Source of the DNA: Gracilaria domingensis
Taxonomy: Eukaryota; Rhodophyta; Florideophyceae; Gracilariales; Gracilariaceae
NCBI GenBank assembly: GCA_022539475.1
Contig: VCMS01000002.1
Location: 212,672 to 276,671, forward strand
Direction of reading: 5' to 3'
DNA length: 64,000 bases
Part shown: positions 29,501 to 39,425 of the stretch, piece by piece
Numbering within the stretch: position 1 is the first letter of the stretch
Layout of the letters: each line of letters starts with the position of its first letter
The notes under the pieces: model-generated
The model's input: only the letters and a program-made list of their open reading frames with translations
The model's database searches: none
Told to the model about the DNA's origin: nothing
Made by a program: the position numbers and the translations under genes

Positions 29501-29814
29501 GTACACGACCGAAGATCGAAGAATGGAGGAAGCGGTTTCGTTCTCATACCAGGGTGTTGATATTCTTGTCTCAAAGTTTGGCGTCTTCAGTCGCTTTGAC
29601 TGCCAGACATGTACAAGGGTGCCGCTGAAGTTGGTTTCTGTGGAAATTCGTTTACTGAGCCGAGGCGAAGATACGGCCATGATTGAAAATACTGGTGATA
29701 CACTAAGAGACGCTGTGCACTGGTCGCATCTTGTTGACTCAAGCTGCTTGAGTCGAGCGCAACTGGACAGCACTTCTTTCAGTCAAGTTATCTCATTGAT
29801 TCACTGTGATGAGC
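29501..29814. other. Short convergent intergenic region
   Basis: 314 bp between the POP stop and the GTPBP1-like stop. An overlapping plus-strand frame (29472-29891) has no recognisable domain. I see no terminator-like structure. Confidence 0.45.
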
Positions 29815-31566
29815 TTATTTTTTTGGATGCTCTGCTGAGTCCACAGAAACAATCTTTCCAAGGCCTTTTGTTCTTCCCTCGCGGAAAATGAATCGTGCTC
29901 CAACCTTGACATACTCCGGGTGGTACATGAAGCGGAATTTGATGGTCGCACGGTCACCCGTTCTGATAATAGGAGCATCTATTGACAGTACCCTAGCTGC
30001 TTGCCGGATGGTTTCGCAATGCAATACGGGCTCATAACCCTCTCGGATTGTTGTTCCGTGATACAACACCAATACCTCGGCAGTGAATTCACGAATAGCA
30101 CCTGGGCGTACACTGGCGTCAAGCAACACCATTCCCTTGCGAACGGCGGATCGCTTCACTTTCTTGAGCGCTAACGAGCCTGCCTGACCCGCGACGACGC
30201 GCTTGACGGGCGTTCGCTTGTAGTGGACGGACTTGACTTGGGCTCTGATGAATTTTCCGCGACCGTCAGGTCCGAGGTTGAGTACTTGTCCTAAACTGAC
30301 TGCGCCTGCTGTGGTAGTACCTGCTACTACGGTTCCGACTCCGGGCACTACAAATGTTTCATCGATGGCGAACTCAGCTGGTTCATCCATGTGCTTGCGC
30401 CAATTTCGTCGCGATGGAACGAGATTCAAGAAGGCTCTTAACAAGTCGAGACCTTCACCTGTAACATTTGAGATAGAAAAAATTGGAACAACGCGATCGT
30501 TCACGATGTTCTGGGCTGCGAGTGTGACCTCGTCCATGCTCTTGACAAGTACGGGGAGCTTTCTTCCAGCGCTGGGGCTCTTGAGTATCCGTTGTAATGT
30601 TGTGAGAGTATGGCTGTAAATCTGGGCCGGTGCTAGATCAATCTTCGTTACGACTATGTATACTGGCACTCTGAGGGCGAGAGAGATTGCCAGATGCTCC
30701 TTAGTCATTCGCAAAACGCCCATATTTGCTCCTACCACGAGCATGCAATAATCCGGAGCATGAGCAGTTAGGCCGAATACTGTGGTCTTGAGATAGCGTT
30801 CATGTCCGGCGAGATCGAAGAAGGTTAACACCTTGGACGACTTCTCAACGACATCGGACCAAGTGAGATGACGAACGTCGGTGTAGTTTACAATTGCACC
30901 GGTGGAGTCGAAGCCGATGATGGCCTGGGATACAGTCGAGGTGCGACCGGTCTCCATTTCATGCTTGTGAGTAAATATCTGGGAGCGCGCAAGACCTCTT
31001 CCATTGTCGAGAGCGCCGGTTCCCGTCAGAACGCCGACAAGCGTGCTCTTACCAGAATCGACGTTGCCAGCGACTGCGATGCGAATGTCAACGTAGTCCT
31101 CTAATGCTTTTGGCACCTTTCTTACTAGCACTTGAGCCACTCTACCTTCTTTTCCGTCAGCCTCTCGAAGCAGCTGGATTTCGGAGCCTAACTCGTGTGC
31201 CATGTCACGGAGAGTGTTCAGTGAGGCCTCAAGACGATCCTGTGACAGACCCTTCTTGCGACCATTATCTTCTACGCCTAGCTCGTATATTGCCTCGCCG
31301 TTGCCCTCAGACAGCCTGAAATTTAATTGGGTTACTAGCTGAGCGAAACGCTGGCGCGATGGAGACACTAGGCTCCATTTGTACTCGATAAAACCCTCGT
31401 CGTCTTCTGGTTGCAGTTCAGCTGTTTGGCGACTTATCGCAGTGCGCTGCACCTCGGAGTCTGTGAGCTGCGAAATCTGCTCGGTTGTTGAGAGCGAGGC
31501 TGACGAACGCCGCCGTCTTTCTCCGGCTCCCTGTACGGAGGATACCCAATCGTGTGTGGATGCCAT
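29815..31566 (-). CDS. GTPBP1/GTPBP2-family translational GTPase
   Basis: Starting at ATG 31566 (MASTHDWVSS) the protein has 583 residues; the frame upstream is GC-rich and not conserved. Residues ~60-145 form the GTPBP-specific N-terminal region (EYKWSLVSPSRQRFAQLVTQ). The G domain has G1 GNVDSGKST, G3 DLAGHE and G4 TKID, then two beta-barrel domains with DETFVVPGVGTVVAGT and the EF-Tu-like C-terminal barrel ending FIFREGRTKGLGKIV. Animal GTPBP1 and GTPBP2 act in ribosome rescue and mRNA surveillance and bind tRNA in an eEF1A-like way, so a cytosolic role in ribosome quality control is inferred. Confidence 0.9.
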   Translation of the reverse strand: MASTHDWVSSVQGAGERRRRSSASLSTTEQISQLTDSEVQRTAISRQTAELQPEDDEGFIEYKWSLVSPSRQRFAQLVTQLNFRLSEGNGEAIYELGVEDNGRKKGLSQDRLEASLNTLRDMAHELGSEIQLLREADGKEGRVAQVLVRKVPKALEDYVDIRIAVAGNVDSGKSTLVGVLTGTGALDNGRGLARSQIFTHKHEMETGRTSTVSQAIIGFDSTGAIVNYTDVRHLTWSDVVEKSSKVLTFFDLAGHERYLKTTVFGLTAHAPDYCMLVVGANMGVLRMTKEHLAISLALRVPVYIVVTKIDLAPAQIYSHTLTTLQRILKSPSAGRKLPVLVKSMDEVTLAAQNIVNDRVVPIFSISNVTGEGLDLLRAFLNLVPSRRNWRKHMDEPAEFAIDETFVVPGVGTVVAGTTTAGAVSLGQVLNLGPDGRGKFIRAQVKSVHYKRTPVKRVVAGQAGSLALKKVKRSAVRKGMVLLDASVRPGAIREFTAEVLVLYHGTTIREGYEPVLHCETIRQAARVLSIDAPIIRTGDRATIKFRFMYHPEYVKVGARFIFREGRTKGLGKIVSVDSAEHPKK

Positions 31567-31808
31567 GACGCCTCGTCGAAAGAAAGGCTCGTGCGGCTCT
31601 CGCAGGATGGAGAGAGAGAAACGGGCTCTCGGGGAAGAGCTGATGAGGTGGGACTTTTTGAGATGTTGGCGGTTACGACAGGTCGCAGATATGGTGGAAG
31701 GGATAGGGAAGATGTGTGCACAGGGCTCCGCGCATGAGGTGACAAGTAGACGCCAAAGGACGAGCTGTGAGCAGGGGCGCGCGTGACTGCGCTGTTTGAA
31801 CGCTGTAC

Positions 31809-31833
31809 CACGGCCCGTGGTCCACGGGCCGTG
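31809..31833. repeat. Perfect inverted repeat, 12-nt arms, 1-nt centre
   Basis: CACGGCCCGTGG and its reverse complement flank one T. It lies 243 bp upstream of the GTPBP1-like start codon. Arms are very GC-rich, so it would be a stable hairpin or cruciform. Confidence 0.75.
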
Positions 31834-32128
31834 TGTAGCGCGGCCTGCAGCGCTGCAGCGCCGTTGCTGTGGCGCGAATTTGAGAGAACTTAAAGTGAGT
31901 GGCGACCAGCGGCTGCCGCGGAGGAGGCGGATGGACGCGACGTGTGCTCGCGCTATTGGTGCCGATTCGTGAATATGCTCTGCGGCACGCCTGGGCTTGT
32001 GCGCGTTGACGAATATTCGTGTCGCTCGAAGGCCTCGAGGCACCGTTTGGCGTTCCGGGGAACGCCCGCCCTGGAACCCTGATACACATTGTGTAGCGGA
32101 GTTCCACGGCGGCATAATCTACCTTCGG

Positions 32129-32156
32129 TAACTCTTGTGTAGTACACAAAGAGTTA
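32129..32156. repeat. Imperfect inverted repeat, 13/14-nt arms with one bulge
   Basis: Arms 32129-32141 and 32143-32156 pair apart from one extra A in the right arm. It lies 140 bp past the MetRS stop, so it could act in 3'-end formation of that transcript; this is inference. Confidence 0.5.
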
Positions 32157-32295
32157 TTAACTGAGTTAAGATTATCTTAGATCTGAAACCGCTAACCAAA
32201 CCTCACATTGGAACCAAGAGGCCCTCAACTGAATGCTCGAAGACCCGCAGAACGGGTCAAAAACCACAAGCGCTGTTTGTTCTTTATTGAACCAT

Positions 32296-34566
32296 CTACT
32301 TCACCTTTCCACCCTCAGCGACCCCCTGCGAACTCACTCCGATTTCCTCATTCCCCTGCACTACGAGGCGATGCATCTTGTCGAAAACAATGTCCCCATT
32401 CTTCCCAACTCGCAACAACTTACTTGCTGCTTGAAATCCTTTCCGGTCCAACCGTTTCTCCAAATCACCCTCACAAACATTCTGCGCCACAATTCGACCC
32501 CCGACAGAAACACCGTCATCCACGCTCAACACCTTGGTCACCTTTTTCTTTTCGGCCACCAAAATCATACCTTGAGACTCTATACCAGCTAGATTGGCAG
32601 CAGCCAAATTGCAAACCACCACTACTTTTCTTCCCCTTAGTTCGTCAATGGTGTATACGTCTCGTAAACCAGCAACAACAGTACGAGCTTCTTTCTCTCC
32701 GACGTCCACCTTACCCACAAATAAACGTTCCGATTCCTCATGTTCATGAACTTCTACAATTTTTCCGACCCTCAAATCGAGAGCGAAACGTTTCTCATTG
32801 TCCTGGTCCTTCTGTTGTATGTTTGAAGCATCTCCACTAAACTTTATTCTAAACTCTGCAATTTGATCTTTTGTAAGTGATGTGAACAGGATTCGCGGTT
32901 TCCCTGTTCTCATACCCGGTTTAACCCAATGCGAAGCCTCAAATCTCTCCGGAATGAGGTTGTTTTCACCTGCTTTATGCTCCAATCCAAGCTGTGAGAA
33001 CACCTTGACTGAAAACTTAGTCCCCAAAAATGGTTCCAAAATGACCGTCACCAACACTGCTAGGTTCGCAGCGTAGGTAAGAGCACTACCTGCCGTACGT
33101 GTATCACCTTGTTTCAGCAATGCCCATGGTTCTTTTCTTTGTAGATACAAATTGCCAATGCTGGCAATGGCCATTGCCTTCTTTAACCCCGCTTTCAGAC
33201 TTACGTCGTCCATGAGTCGTTTGTATTCTTTCAATTCCACGTTAACGTTTCTTGTGAATTCTTCGTCTTCTCCGTCATTTGCTATCAGTTCCGGTACTAC
33301 ACCTTTGAAGGACTTGTACAGGAACGTAATGACACGATTCATAAAGTTGCCTAACGTTTTGATAAGTTCGTCATTGTTCTTCACCGCAAGATCGTCCCAT
33401 GTGAACACAGCATCGGATCCCTCCGGACGATTGAGCAATAGATAATATCGCCATACTTCTGAAGGAATTCCCGTGTCTATGGCATCATTTCCAAACACGC
33501 CTATGCCACGACTCTTGCTAAACTTTCCATCTTCGTAGTTGAGATAATCAGTAGTTGAAATGTGGTGCAACATAGTCCAAGAGTCGTTTGTGGCAAGCAA
33601 AGCTCCAGGAAACACAATGGTATGAAATGGAACATTATCCTTCCCCATGAACTGCACAAGTTTAATATCCACATCGTCGTCAGGTAGCCACCACTTCTTC
33701 CAGTCTTCACCACATAACCTAGCAGTGATAGAGGGATATCCTAACGGGGCATCAAACCACACGTAGAATACTTTGTCGGTAAAACCTTCCAGAGGAACTG
33801 GGACACCCCATTTCAAATCCCTAGTAATGCATCGAGCCTTTAGCTGATCATTTAGCCATGTTTGAGTCATTGAAAGCGCATTGTTCGTCCATTTTCCTTT
33901 TTCAGAAGCGTCTGCCACCCATTTCTCCAGCTCGGGTTGCAGTTTTGGTAAGTCTAAGAACAAGTGTGTCGTTGATCTCGAAATGGGCTCATTCCTACAT
34001 GTAGAACACCTCGGACGTAGGAGCTCAGCGGGATTGAGCATACGACCGCAATTGTCACACTGGTCACCCCTGGCATCATTAAAACCGCAGTGCGGACAAT
34101 CGCCATTTACATAGCGATCAGCCAAGAAACGATGACACACCTTGTCGCAGTAAAGCTGTGTTATGGTATCCTGTGTGACGTATCCATTATGATGAACTCT
34201 GTCAAACACAGATTGTACAATTTTGGTGTGCGCATCTGTGCTGGTCCTTCCAAAAACATCAAACTTAATGTCGAACCATTCATAAACTTGTTTATGAAGA
34301 GCGTGATATTTATCGCATATTTGACGAGGAGTTAGTCCTTCTTGCTGCGCCTTGGTTTCAGTCGCAGTTCCATATTCATCGGTTCCGCAGACGTATATTA
34401 CATTATATGATCGTTGACGAGCATAACGAGAATAGACATCGGCGGACAACACCGCTCCGATAATGTTACCTAAATGCGGATAGTTATTGACATAAGGAAG
34501 AGCTGAAGTTACGAGAATATTGCGCTTTGAAGGGCTCGGAAGTGGATAATTGGCACCGTCAGCCAT
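32296..34566 (-). CDS. Cytosolic methionyl-tRNA synthetase with C-terminal EMAP-II-like tRNA-binding domain
   Basis: The first in-frame ATG is 34566, giving 756 residues (MADGANYPLPSPSKRN). The class I Rossmann core has the HIGH-type motif PYVNNYPHLGNIIG, a zinc-binding insert with CxxC pairs (CPHCGF, CDNC, CSTC), and the KMSKS-type motif KFSKSRGIG. The anticodon-binding helical domain follows, and residues ~590-700 are an OB-fold tRNA-binding domain (LDLRVGKIVEVHEH, GLRDVYTIDELRGRKVVVVCNL, SQGMILVAE), like EMAP-II/Arc1p domains and plant cytosolic MetRS. It charges tRNA-Met. Upstream codons in frame begin with a TTG only, and the absence of a clear presequence favours a cytosolic enzyme. Confidence 0.95.
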   Translation of the reverse strand: MADGANYPLPSPSKRNILVTSALPYVNNYPHLGNIIGAVLSADVYSRYARQRSYNVIYVCGTDEYGTATETKAQQEGLTPRQICDKYHALHKQVYEWFDIKFDVFGRTSTDAHTKIVQSVFDRVHHNGYVTQDTITQLYCDKVCHRFLADRYVNGDCPHCGFNDARGDQCDNCGRMLNPAELLRPRCSTCRNEPISRSTTHLFLDLPKLQPELEKWVADASEKGKWTNNALSMTQTWLNDQLKARCITRDLKWGVPVPLEGFTDKVFYVWFDAPLGYPSITARLCGEDWKKWWLPDDDVDIKLVQFMGKDNVPFHTIVFPGALLATNDSWTMLHHISTTDYLNYEDGKFSKSRGIGVFGNDAIDTGIPSEVWRYYLLLNRPEGSDAVFTWDDLAVKNNDELIKTLGNFMNRVITFLYKSFKGVVPELIANDGEDEEFTRNVNVELKEYKRLMDDVSLKAGLKKAMAIASIGNLYLQRKEPWALLKQGDTRTAGSALTYAANLAVLVTVILEPFLGTKFSVKVFSQLGLEHKAGENNLIPERFEASHWVKPGMRTGKPRILFTSLTKDQIAEFRIKFSGDASNIQQKDQDNEKRFALDLRVGKIVEVHEHEESERLFVGKVDVGEKEARTVVAGLRDVYTIDELRGRKVVVVCNLAAANLAGIESQGMILVAEKKKVTKVLSVDDGVSVGGRIVAQNVCEGDLEKRLDRKGFQAASKLLRVGKNGDIVFDKMHRLVVQGNEEIGVSSQGVAEGGKVK

Positions 34567-34860
34567 GCTTGACTGCTTTGCGAAATCGCTTCCCCCAACC
34601 GAAAATATGGACTGCTGTGCGAGTGGAGACGGGGTAGGCGACGGATTCGACAAGGAGAGACATATACCGAAGAACCTGGAGTCAGTGACTAGGATCTAGA
34701 GCTATCGATTAGAAAGCCAATCGGCATTGTGACGGGACACTGCTGTAACTGTTGCCCTTGGTAAACGAACGAACGGGCCCTTTACGATTACGCAATAGAT
34801 AGAAATAGGCTTCTTTTGGTATTTTGGGAATCGTATCATATTTCGTCGAACAAGCATCAT

Positions 34861-34929
34861 GCAATCGTCCAGTTCTTGGAAAGAGGCGCAGCATGATGCA
34901 AAGCCTCCTTCCAAGAACTGGACGATTGC
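34861..34929. repeat. Inverted repeat, 27-nt arms (26/27), 15-nt loop
   Basis: Arms 34861-34887 and 34903-34929 pair with a single mismatch. The 15-nt loop contains the small palindrome GCATGATGC. It lies 295 bp upstream of the MetRS start codon. Confidence 0.85.
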
Positions 34930-35181
34930 TGAAGGAACCCGTGTTTTGTGAATTGACAACAGCACTTTTTACCATGCGTGATTTCAGTAGGCCCGTTACT
35001 CGACAGTTTGTTCGGCAACTTTCCTGAACGCTGCACATGAATATTTCAGGACTTCATCGACTTGAAGTTTTACAGAGTTTCTAGTCTTACATTCTCTACT
35101 AGAGCACAGATAATGATAGTTCACTCGAGGTAGTCTCTCTCATTCTCCACAAATTTTTGAGTGGCATATCCATCATAGAGA

Positions 35182-35189
<8 letters not shown>

Positions 35190-35213
<24 letters not shown>

Positions 35214-35214
35214 C
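35190..35214. repeat. (GA)n microsatellite
   Basis: About 12 GA units preceded by two GAGAAA-type units. No similarity of the flanks to the repeat at 51988-52142. Confidence 0.8.
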
Positions 35215-35417
35215 GTTTGTCTACTGTGAGCTTGGCGCCCTCATGCTGTGGCCTTGATTGGAGAATGAAAAAACCTCATGGGAAGATAAGCGCAGTCAAG
35301 TATTTACATCAAACCTTTCTATATCCTTATTCGTTCTTCACGGAATCCAGTTTCAACGAGAGTTAGTGTTCTTCACACACGAGTAAAACCCAAACTTCAA
35401 GCATAGGCTGCGTTGTT

Positions 35418-36595
35418 TCACCATATTGGGATTACAGACGTGGGAGAAGATACATTCAGCTCCATCGCAGGGCGGTCCATCAGCATTCCAGAGCCTCTAT
35501 CACGTTCGATAAGAACAAGATTGTCTGTGTCCCGGTGAACCACTGCAACAAAGCTTATGCACCGCCCCTCAAAACCAGCTCGCTCAATGACGTAAAAGTC
35601 TCTTGGGTGCACACCGAAAGCGTCCCACATTCCAATTTTTGCTTGTATATCCCCAGTTCTGTCGTTAAGCCTGTAACCAGCGATATATCCGTTCTCAGTT
35701 CCGGGATACCTCACAGACACATAAAGGAACCGCCCATCGCTTGTGACCCGAATGGCTGCCAGTGATACATCCTCCGGTTTTTCTTCGAGAACATCAATTC
35801 TACTGCACACCGATAGACCTTCACCGCACCCTTCCGGTTTCAACACCGATATGGTTGTAGAGATCTCACCCACAACGTACACTGTGTCAGTTGTAGGATG
35901 CTTCGCAGCATGACGTGGAGCATCTTCGAGGTTCATCTTAATTCTCTTCAGCATTGTAAGTTGTCCATCAGTGGCATTCACTTTGAAGTGCCATACGATA
36001 TCCGAGCCTGCATCGGGAACAATAACACTGTCTTTGTAGGGCAGAACCATATGAGGGTGAGGCTGCCAAACATAGGCCCTAGAGTACGATTTTCGACGAC
36101 TTCTGAAGCCAACTCCAAAGGCACTTTGAAAGAATCGCTTAGTCTAAGCACACCATGTTCGCTGATGTAAGAGTCAAACGAGCTCAGAAAATTGGCACCC
36201 ATGACCACTCTGGATGAAATCACCGACACGTGATCGGTAAAGAGACCGGAGGCGTTGGCGCTCCTTGAAAAGATTGTCTTACGATCATCAGACAAAAAGA
36301 CCCGCGTTACAGAGCCTCTCTCGTAAATGGAGTTGCCAATGAACAGATACGGCTTCCAAGTCGCAATATAGGTGGGATTATCACCTGTTACCGATGTATT
36401 CAGCACTTGGGAGACTGCGATTGAGTTGTTCCGGTAGTCTACGAGATAGACACCTTCACCCTTGGACTCGGCAAACCATGCATGATTCGTATAGCTTCCA
36501 ATTGCGAGTGAAAAAGTATCAGAACAGGCTTGGCCGCATACAGCCAAATGGGAATAGAAGTAGCACATAAGCGCAAGCGGAAAGCTGAGAGCCAT
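35418..36595 (-). pseudogene. Secreted lactonase-type beta-propeller protein (PF10282-like) with one frameshift
   Basis: Two overlapping frames (36595-35978 and 36050-35418) together form one ~392-residue protein. The N-terminus MALSFPLALMCYFYSHLAVCG is a clear signal peptide. The body has the seven-bladed propeller style of 6-phosphogluconolactonase/muconate cyclase proteins (FSLAIGSYTNHAW, GDNPTYIATWKPYLFIGNS, HPTTDTVYVVGE, VTSDGRFLYVSVR). Frame is lost at the CC at 36061-36062. One more C there would read straight into PHPHMVLPYKDSVIVPDAGSD, the most conserved motif of the family, so the break is a single-base indel and probably an assembly error. If real, the gene is a pseudogene. The substrate is unknown; a secreted location is unusual for a phosphogluconolactonase. 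Confidence 0.75.
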
Positions 36596-38402
36596 TGTTA
36601 GTCAAGAACGTGCCCTTGGCTTGCAAAAGAGACTGGAATGCTGTCGGTATCCTGAAACCTCTTACTGTACAAGAGCAACCAACTAAGGAGGGCACGGAAG
36701 GAAAACTCAGAGGCGCCTAAATGCTCTTCCTAAGGAGGAACATTTCCTCATTTAGGTATGGTTTGTATATAACATCTAGAACTGCTTGTGTGATCACGGT
36801 TAACGTATGAACTGCGAAAGCGCTACAGCAGAGCATTGTTACACGTACTGGCGGCTCCTGGAGGAGCGTTTCGAAGGGTCCGCAAGCGTACGTAAACTTG
36901 TTGACCGAGTGCGAAAAGGGAGCGTGCCTGCAGAAATGACAGCAAGTCCCACACGGCATCTCGTATCGGTAGATACGACGATGGAAAATGGAAATCTGCC
37001 TGTGAAAATAGGACAAACCTGCTGGTGTCGCCGCGACACACGAAAGTCGTTTATGTTAATTTCACCTGCGCTTCTGTGCAGCGACTACGTAGAGCTTGGT
37101 GAACCATGGAGCTGAGGATGGAATCGATTTGCAGCTCGTATGCTGACCATGGCTGGAAGTAGTTTGGCTTACAACGATGTGGTTGGCTTCGCGCCCTCGA
37201 AAACTCGAGGCTGGACCCTGTGGCCGTGCAAGCGCTCGGCGGCGGTTGCAGGCAGCGCACACGCCTACCACTGATGATGACGATACAGAAGTAATTATCA
37301 TCGCTGGCAAGAGCCTTGACTCGTTCCGAATACTATTCGGAACGAGTCCACGAATGAAAATGAACGAGTGGACAGTCGTCCGTCCAAGTCTGCGAGCTGA
37401 TTTCGGGAACAAGTATTGGTGGCGACTCCCCACTGGGGAGCAACCGCCGTTTGACTAAAGACTATTAGACTTTTACCCTTGGCTCCTGTGAGGGGCCGAT
37501 TCTACCCATCAGCTCAACGTACTGTAATTGGCGAGTGACAACAAGAGATCAGTTGGCTAAAACAACAATTATTAGCTTCTTCGGCATTACGACGCTCAGA
37601 AGTCCTCTCGGAGAAGTATCCGACTTGCATTCTTTGTATGCCCTTTCGGAAGACTCAATATAATTGCAGTGATGAAGCATGGATCTCATTTGTAATGCAT
37701 GCATTTGTTCTGCTACACACACCTGAATAGTACATTTCTCTGTCGAAGCGTTTATGAAGACACGGACAGAGTCGATATTTGTACCACACAGACCAGTGGT
37801 GCAAAGAAGACCATTCACACCAACTACACGAACATCAGTTAGTCTATTTTGGGCTGAGCCCGATATACTTCTGCTACAAGGTTGTTAATAGTATTGTGAA
37901 AGAAATTGGAGATATGTTCAGAAGGTCAAATAAGCTCCAGTGATACAGTTTTGGGTTCCAATAGCTTCGAAACCGGAAGCTGATGTCGGCTGTCCTCGGC
38001 AACGACAGAAGAAGGCTGTGATGATGGTTCGATGAGTGTGAAAACGGAAATCCCGCTCGATATCACTAGCTTGAGCTCGATGTACCTTTGTACGTGTAGC
38101 TCTACGGGTAGAGTTCTAGTGGACAAAGACAAATCAAATGCTCTCTTCACATTCCCAGACATATCGTAACTTTGACGGGGTATCAATGCTTACAGAAGAC
38201 GTTGTTTCGGTTGTGTTCTACATAACGTGTTCTATGTATCTGCAAACTGTGTTAACGAATGAATGAGGCCTTTATTCGGATAATCCTCGTCCCCCTTTTA
38301 TCATAAGAGTCTTTCTTGCAGAGAGGCTACCTAAGAGTTATAGATTAGAAGTCTTCTATACAGCCTCGCAATACTCAAGCAAAGTCATTAGGCGAATGCT
38401 GC
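36596..38402. other. Gene-free 1.8 kb region
   Basis: No convincing gene. Frames at 37062-37433 (minus) and 37926-38186 (minus) lack family resemblance or codon-like conservation that I can judge. One perfect hairpin at 37318-37348, and a short one near 36718-36757. Confidence 0.5.
37318..37348. repeat. Perfect inverted repeat, 15-nt arms, 1-nt centre
   Basis: Arms 37318-37332 and 37334-37348 are exact reverse complements around one C. It lies 723 bp upstream of the lactonase-like start. Confidence 0.8.
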
Positions 38403-38807
38403 TCATTCTTTGGGCGGATGGTAAGCAAACTCAATGCGGATGCCGCATGGCTCATAGCACATAAAGTGCGTGAACGGCAAGTCCGGCATTCTCTTCGGCG
38501 CGAACTCGATGCTAGTTCCTTCCATGGCCTTCACTTTCTCATAGACCTCATCCAGAGCCTCTAAACTGGGGCACTTGAGCGCCAAATGATGCAAGCCCAC
38601 GTTCTTCGTGCGGTCAAACGGTGAAGGTTCGGCGGATTTCGCCTGCCAAATCGTCAGGATAGTGCTTCCATCCGATACGAACACAGACGGATACTCTGGA
38701 ACACCTCCGACCTGCTTGAAATTGAGCGCCTCGAAAAACTGAACGGTTTTGGATAGAGTTCCTACCGATAACCCGACGTGACTGATTCCGGCGGTGGGCG
38801 CTGTCAT
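38403..38807 (-). CDS. VOC-superfamily (glyoxalase-like) protein
   Basis: A 134-residue single-domain protein with two beta-alpha-beta-beta-beta modules: ISHVGLSVGTLSKTVQFFEAL then GLHHLALKCPSLEALDEVYEKV. The candidate metal ligands of the vicinal-oxygen-chelate fold are His in ISHVG, His in LHHLA and Glu in IRIEFAYH. Members include glyoxalase I, methylmalonyl-CoA epimerase and dioxygenases; nothing here decides the reaction. There is no targeting peptide, so it is probably cytosolic. It diverges from ECO1 across 618 bp. Confidence 0.85.
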   Translation of the reverse strand: MTAPTAGISHVGLSVGTLSKTVQFFEALNFKQVGGVPEYPSVFVSDGSTILTIWQAKSAEPSPFDRTKNVGLHHLALKCPSLEALDEVYEKVKAMEGTSIEFAPKRMPDLPFTHFMCYEPCGIRIEFAYHPPKE

Positions 38808-39425
38808 GTTGTGCGATGGGATCGGTCGGTGCTAGCTGCTGAAAGAGAGTGAGCTACCGGGATCGGAACTCCGTTGTGAATGGGAATGGAGTCCACGGCC
38901 ATTTTATAGCCTGTCGCTTGCACCTTGATCCTGTCAAACTCAACCTTGTATCGGCTCGTTTCTACGCTTCCCGACGATGCGCAGCGCGAATGACGATCGT
39001 GCGCGCAACAAAGAACGTCCTTTAGGCCAAGATTTTGTCATCTGGTTACGGAGTCATGTGTTGAAACGAATTGGAACTACAAGGCTCTCCCGTCGACGTG
39101 AGAACAGATCCACGTTGACAAAATCTCTTCGAAATCTCGAAGGCGAAGTTGACATTACAGCCGACAGTACGACGATACTGTACCGCTGATGTAGACTAGT
39201 ACACGTAGTATACAAGTCACGCACAGTGGCCTTCCAAAAAGCGCGCGAAAACGTTGCAGCGAAATGCAAACTACAAAGCTCCCGCCAAGAGGTGTGTCAA
39301 CGCAATTGCAACGTTGCTCCCCCGAAGCCTCCCAAATGGTCGCAGGTCAACTGTCGATCCAGCCGGTACGTTCCTTTTGTCCTCACGCTATCACCTCCGG
39401 TTGGGAATCCGGTACCGATTGAATC
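38808..39425. other. Divergent intergenic region (VOC / ECO1)
   Basis: 618 bp carrying both presumed promoters. No RNA gene, repeat or convincing small frame seen. Confidence 0.45.

Larger units (their letters stand above)
31567..32295. other. GC-rich upstream region of the GTPBP1-like gene with two inverted repeats
   Basis: 729 bp, no gene recognised. It holds a perfect 12-bp-arm inverted repeat (31809-31833) and an imperfect one (32129-32156, one bulged base). Confidence 0.5.
34567..35417. other. Upstream region of MetRS with a long hairpin and a GA microsatellite
   Basis: 851 bp without a recognised gene. Contains the inverted repeat 34861-34929 and a GA tract (about 35190-35214). The GA tract is not embedded in the SINE-like unit seen at 3406 and 51988. 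Confidence 0.55.

Noticed and set aside
29815-32115. A 766-residue GTPBP1 with a long N-terminal extension
   Set aside because: The first 183 codons are GC-rich, unconserved and contain the 12-bp inverted repeat; the ATG at 31566 precedes family-like sequence.
35190-35214. GA tract as a third copy of the SINE-like repeat
   Set aside because: Flanking sequence on either side does not match the shared body.
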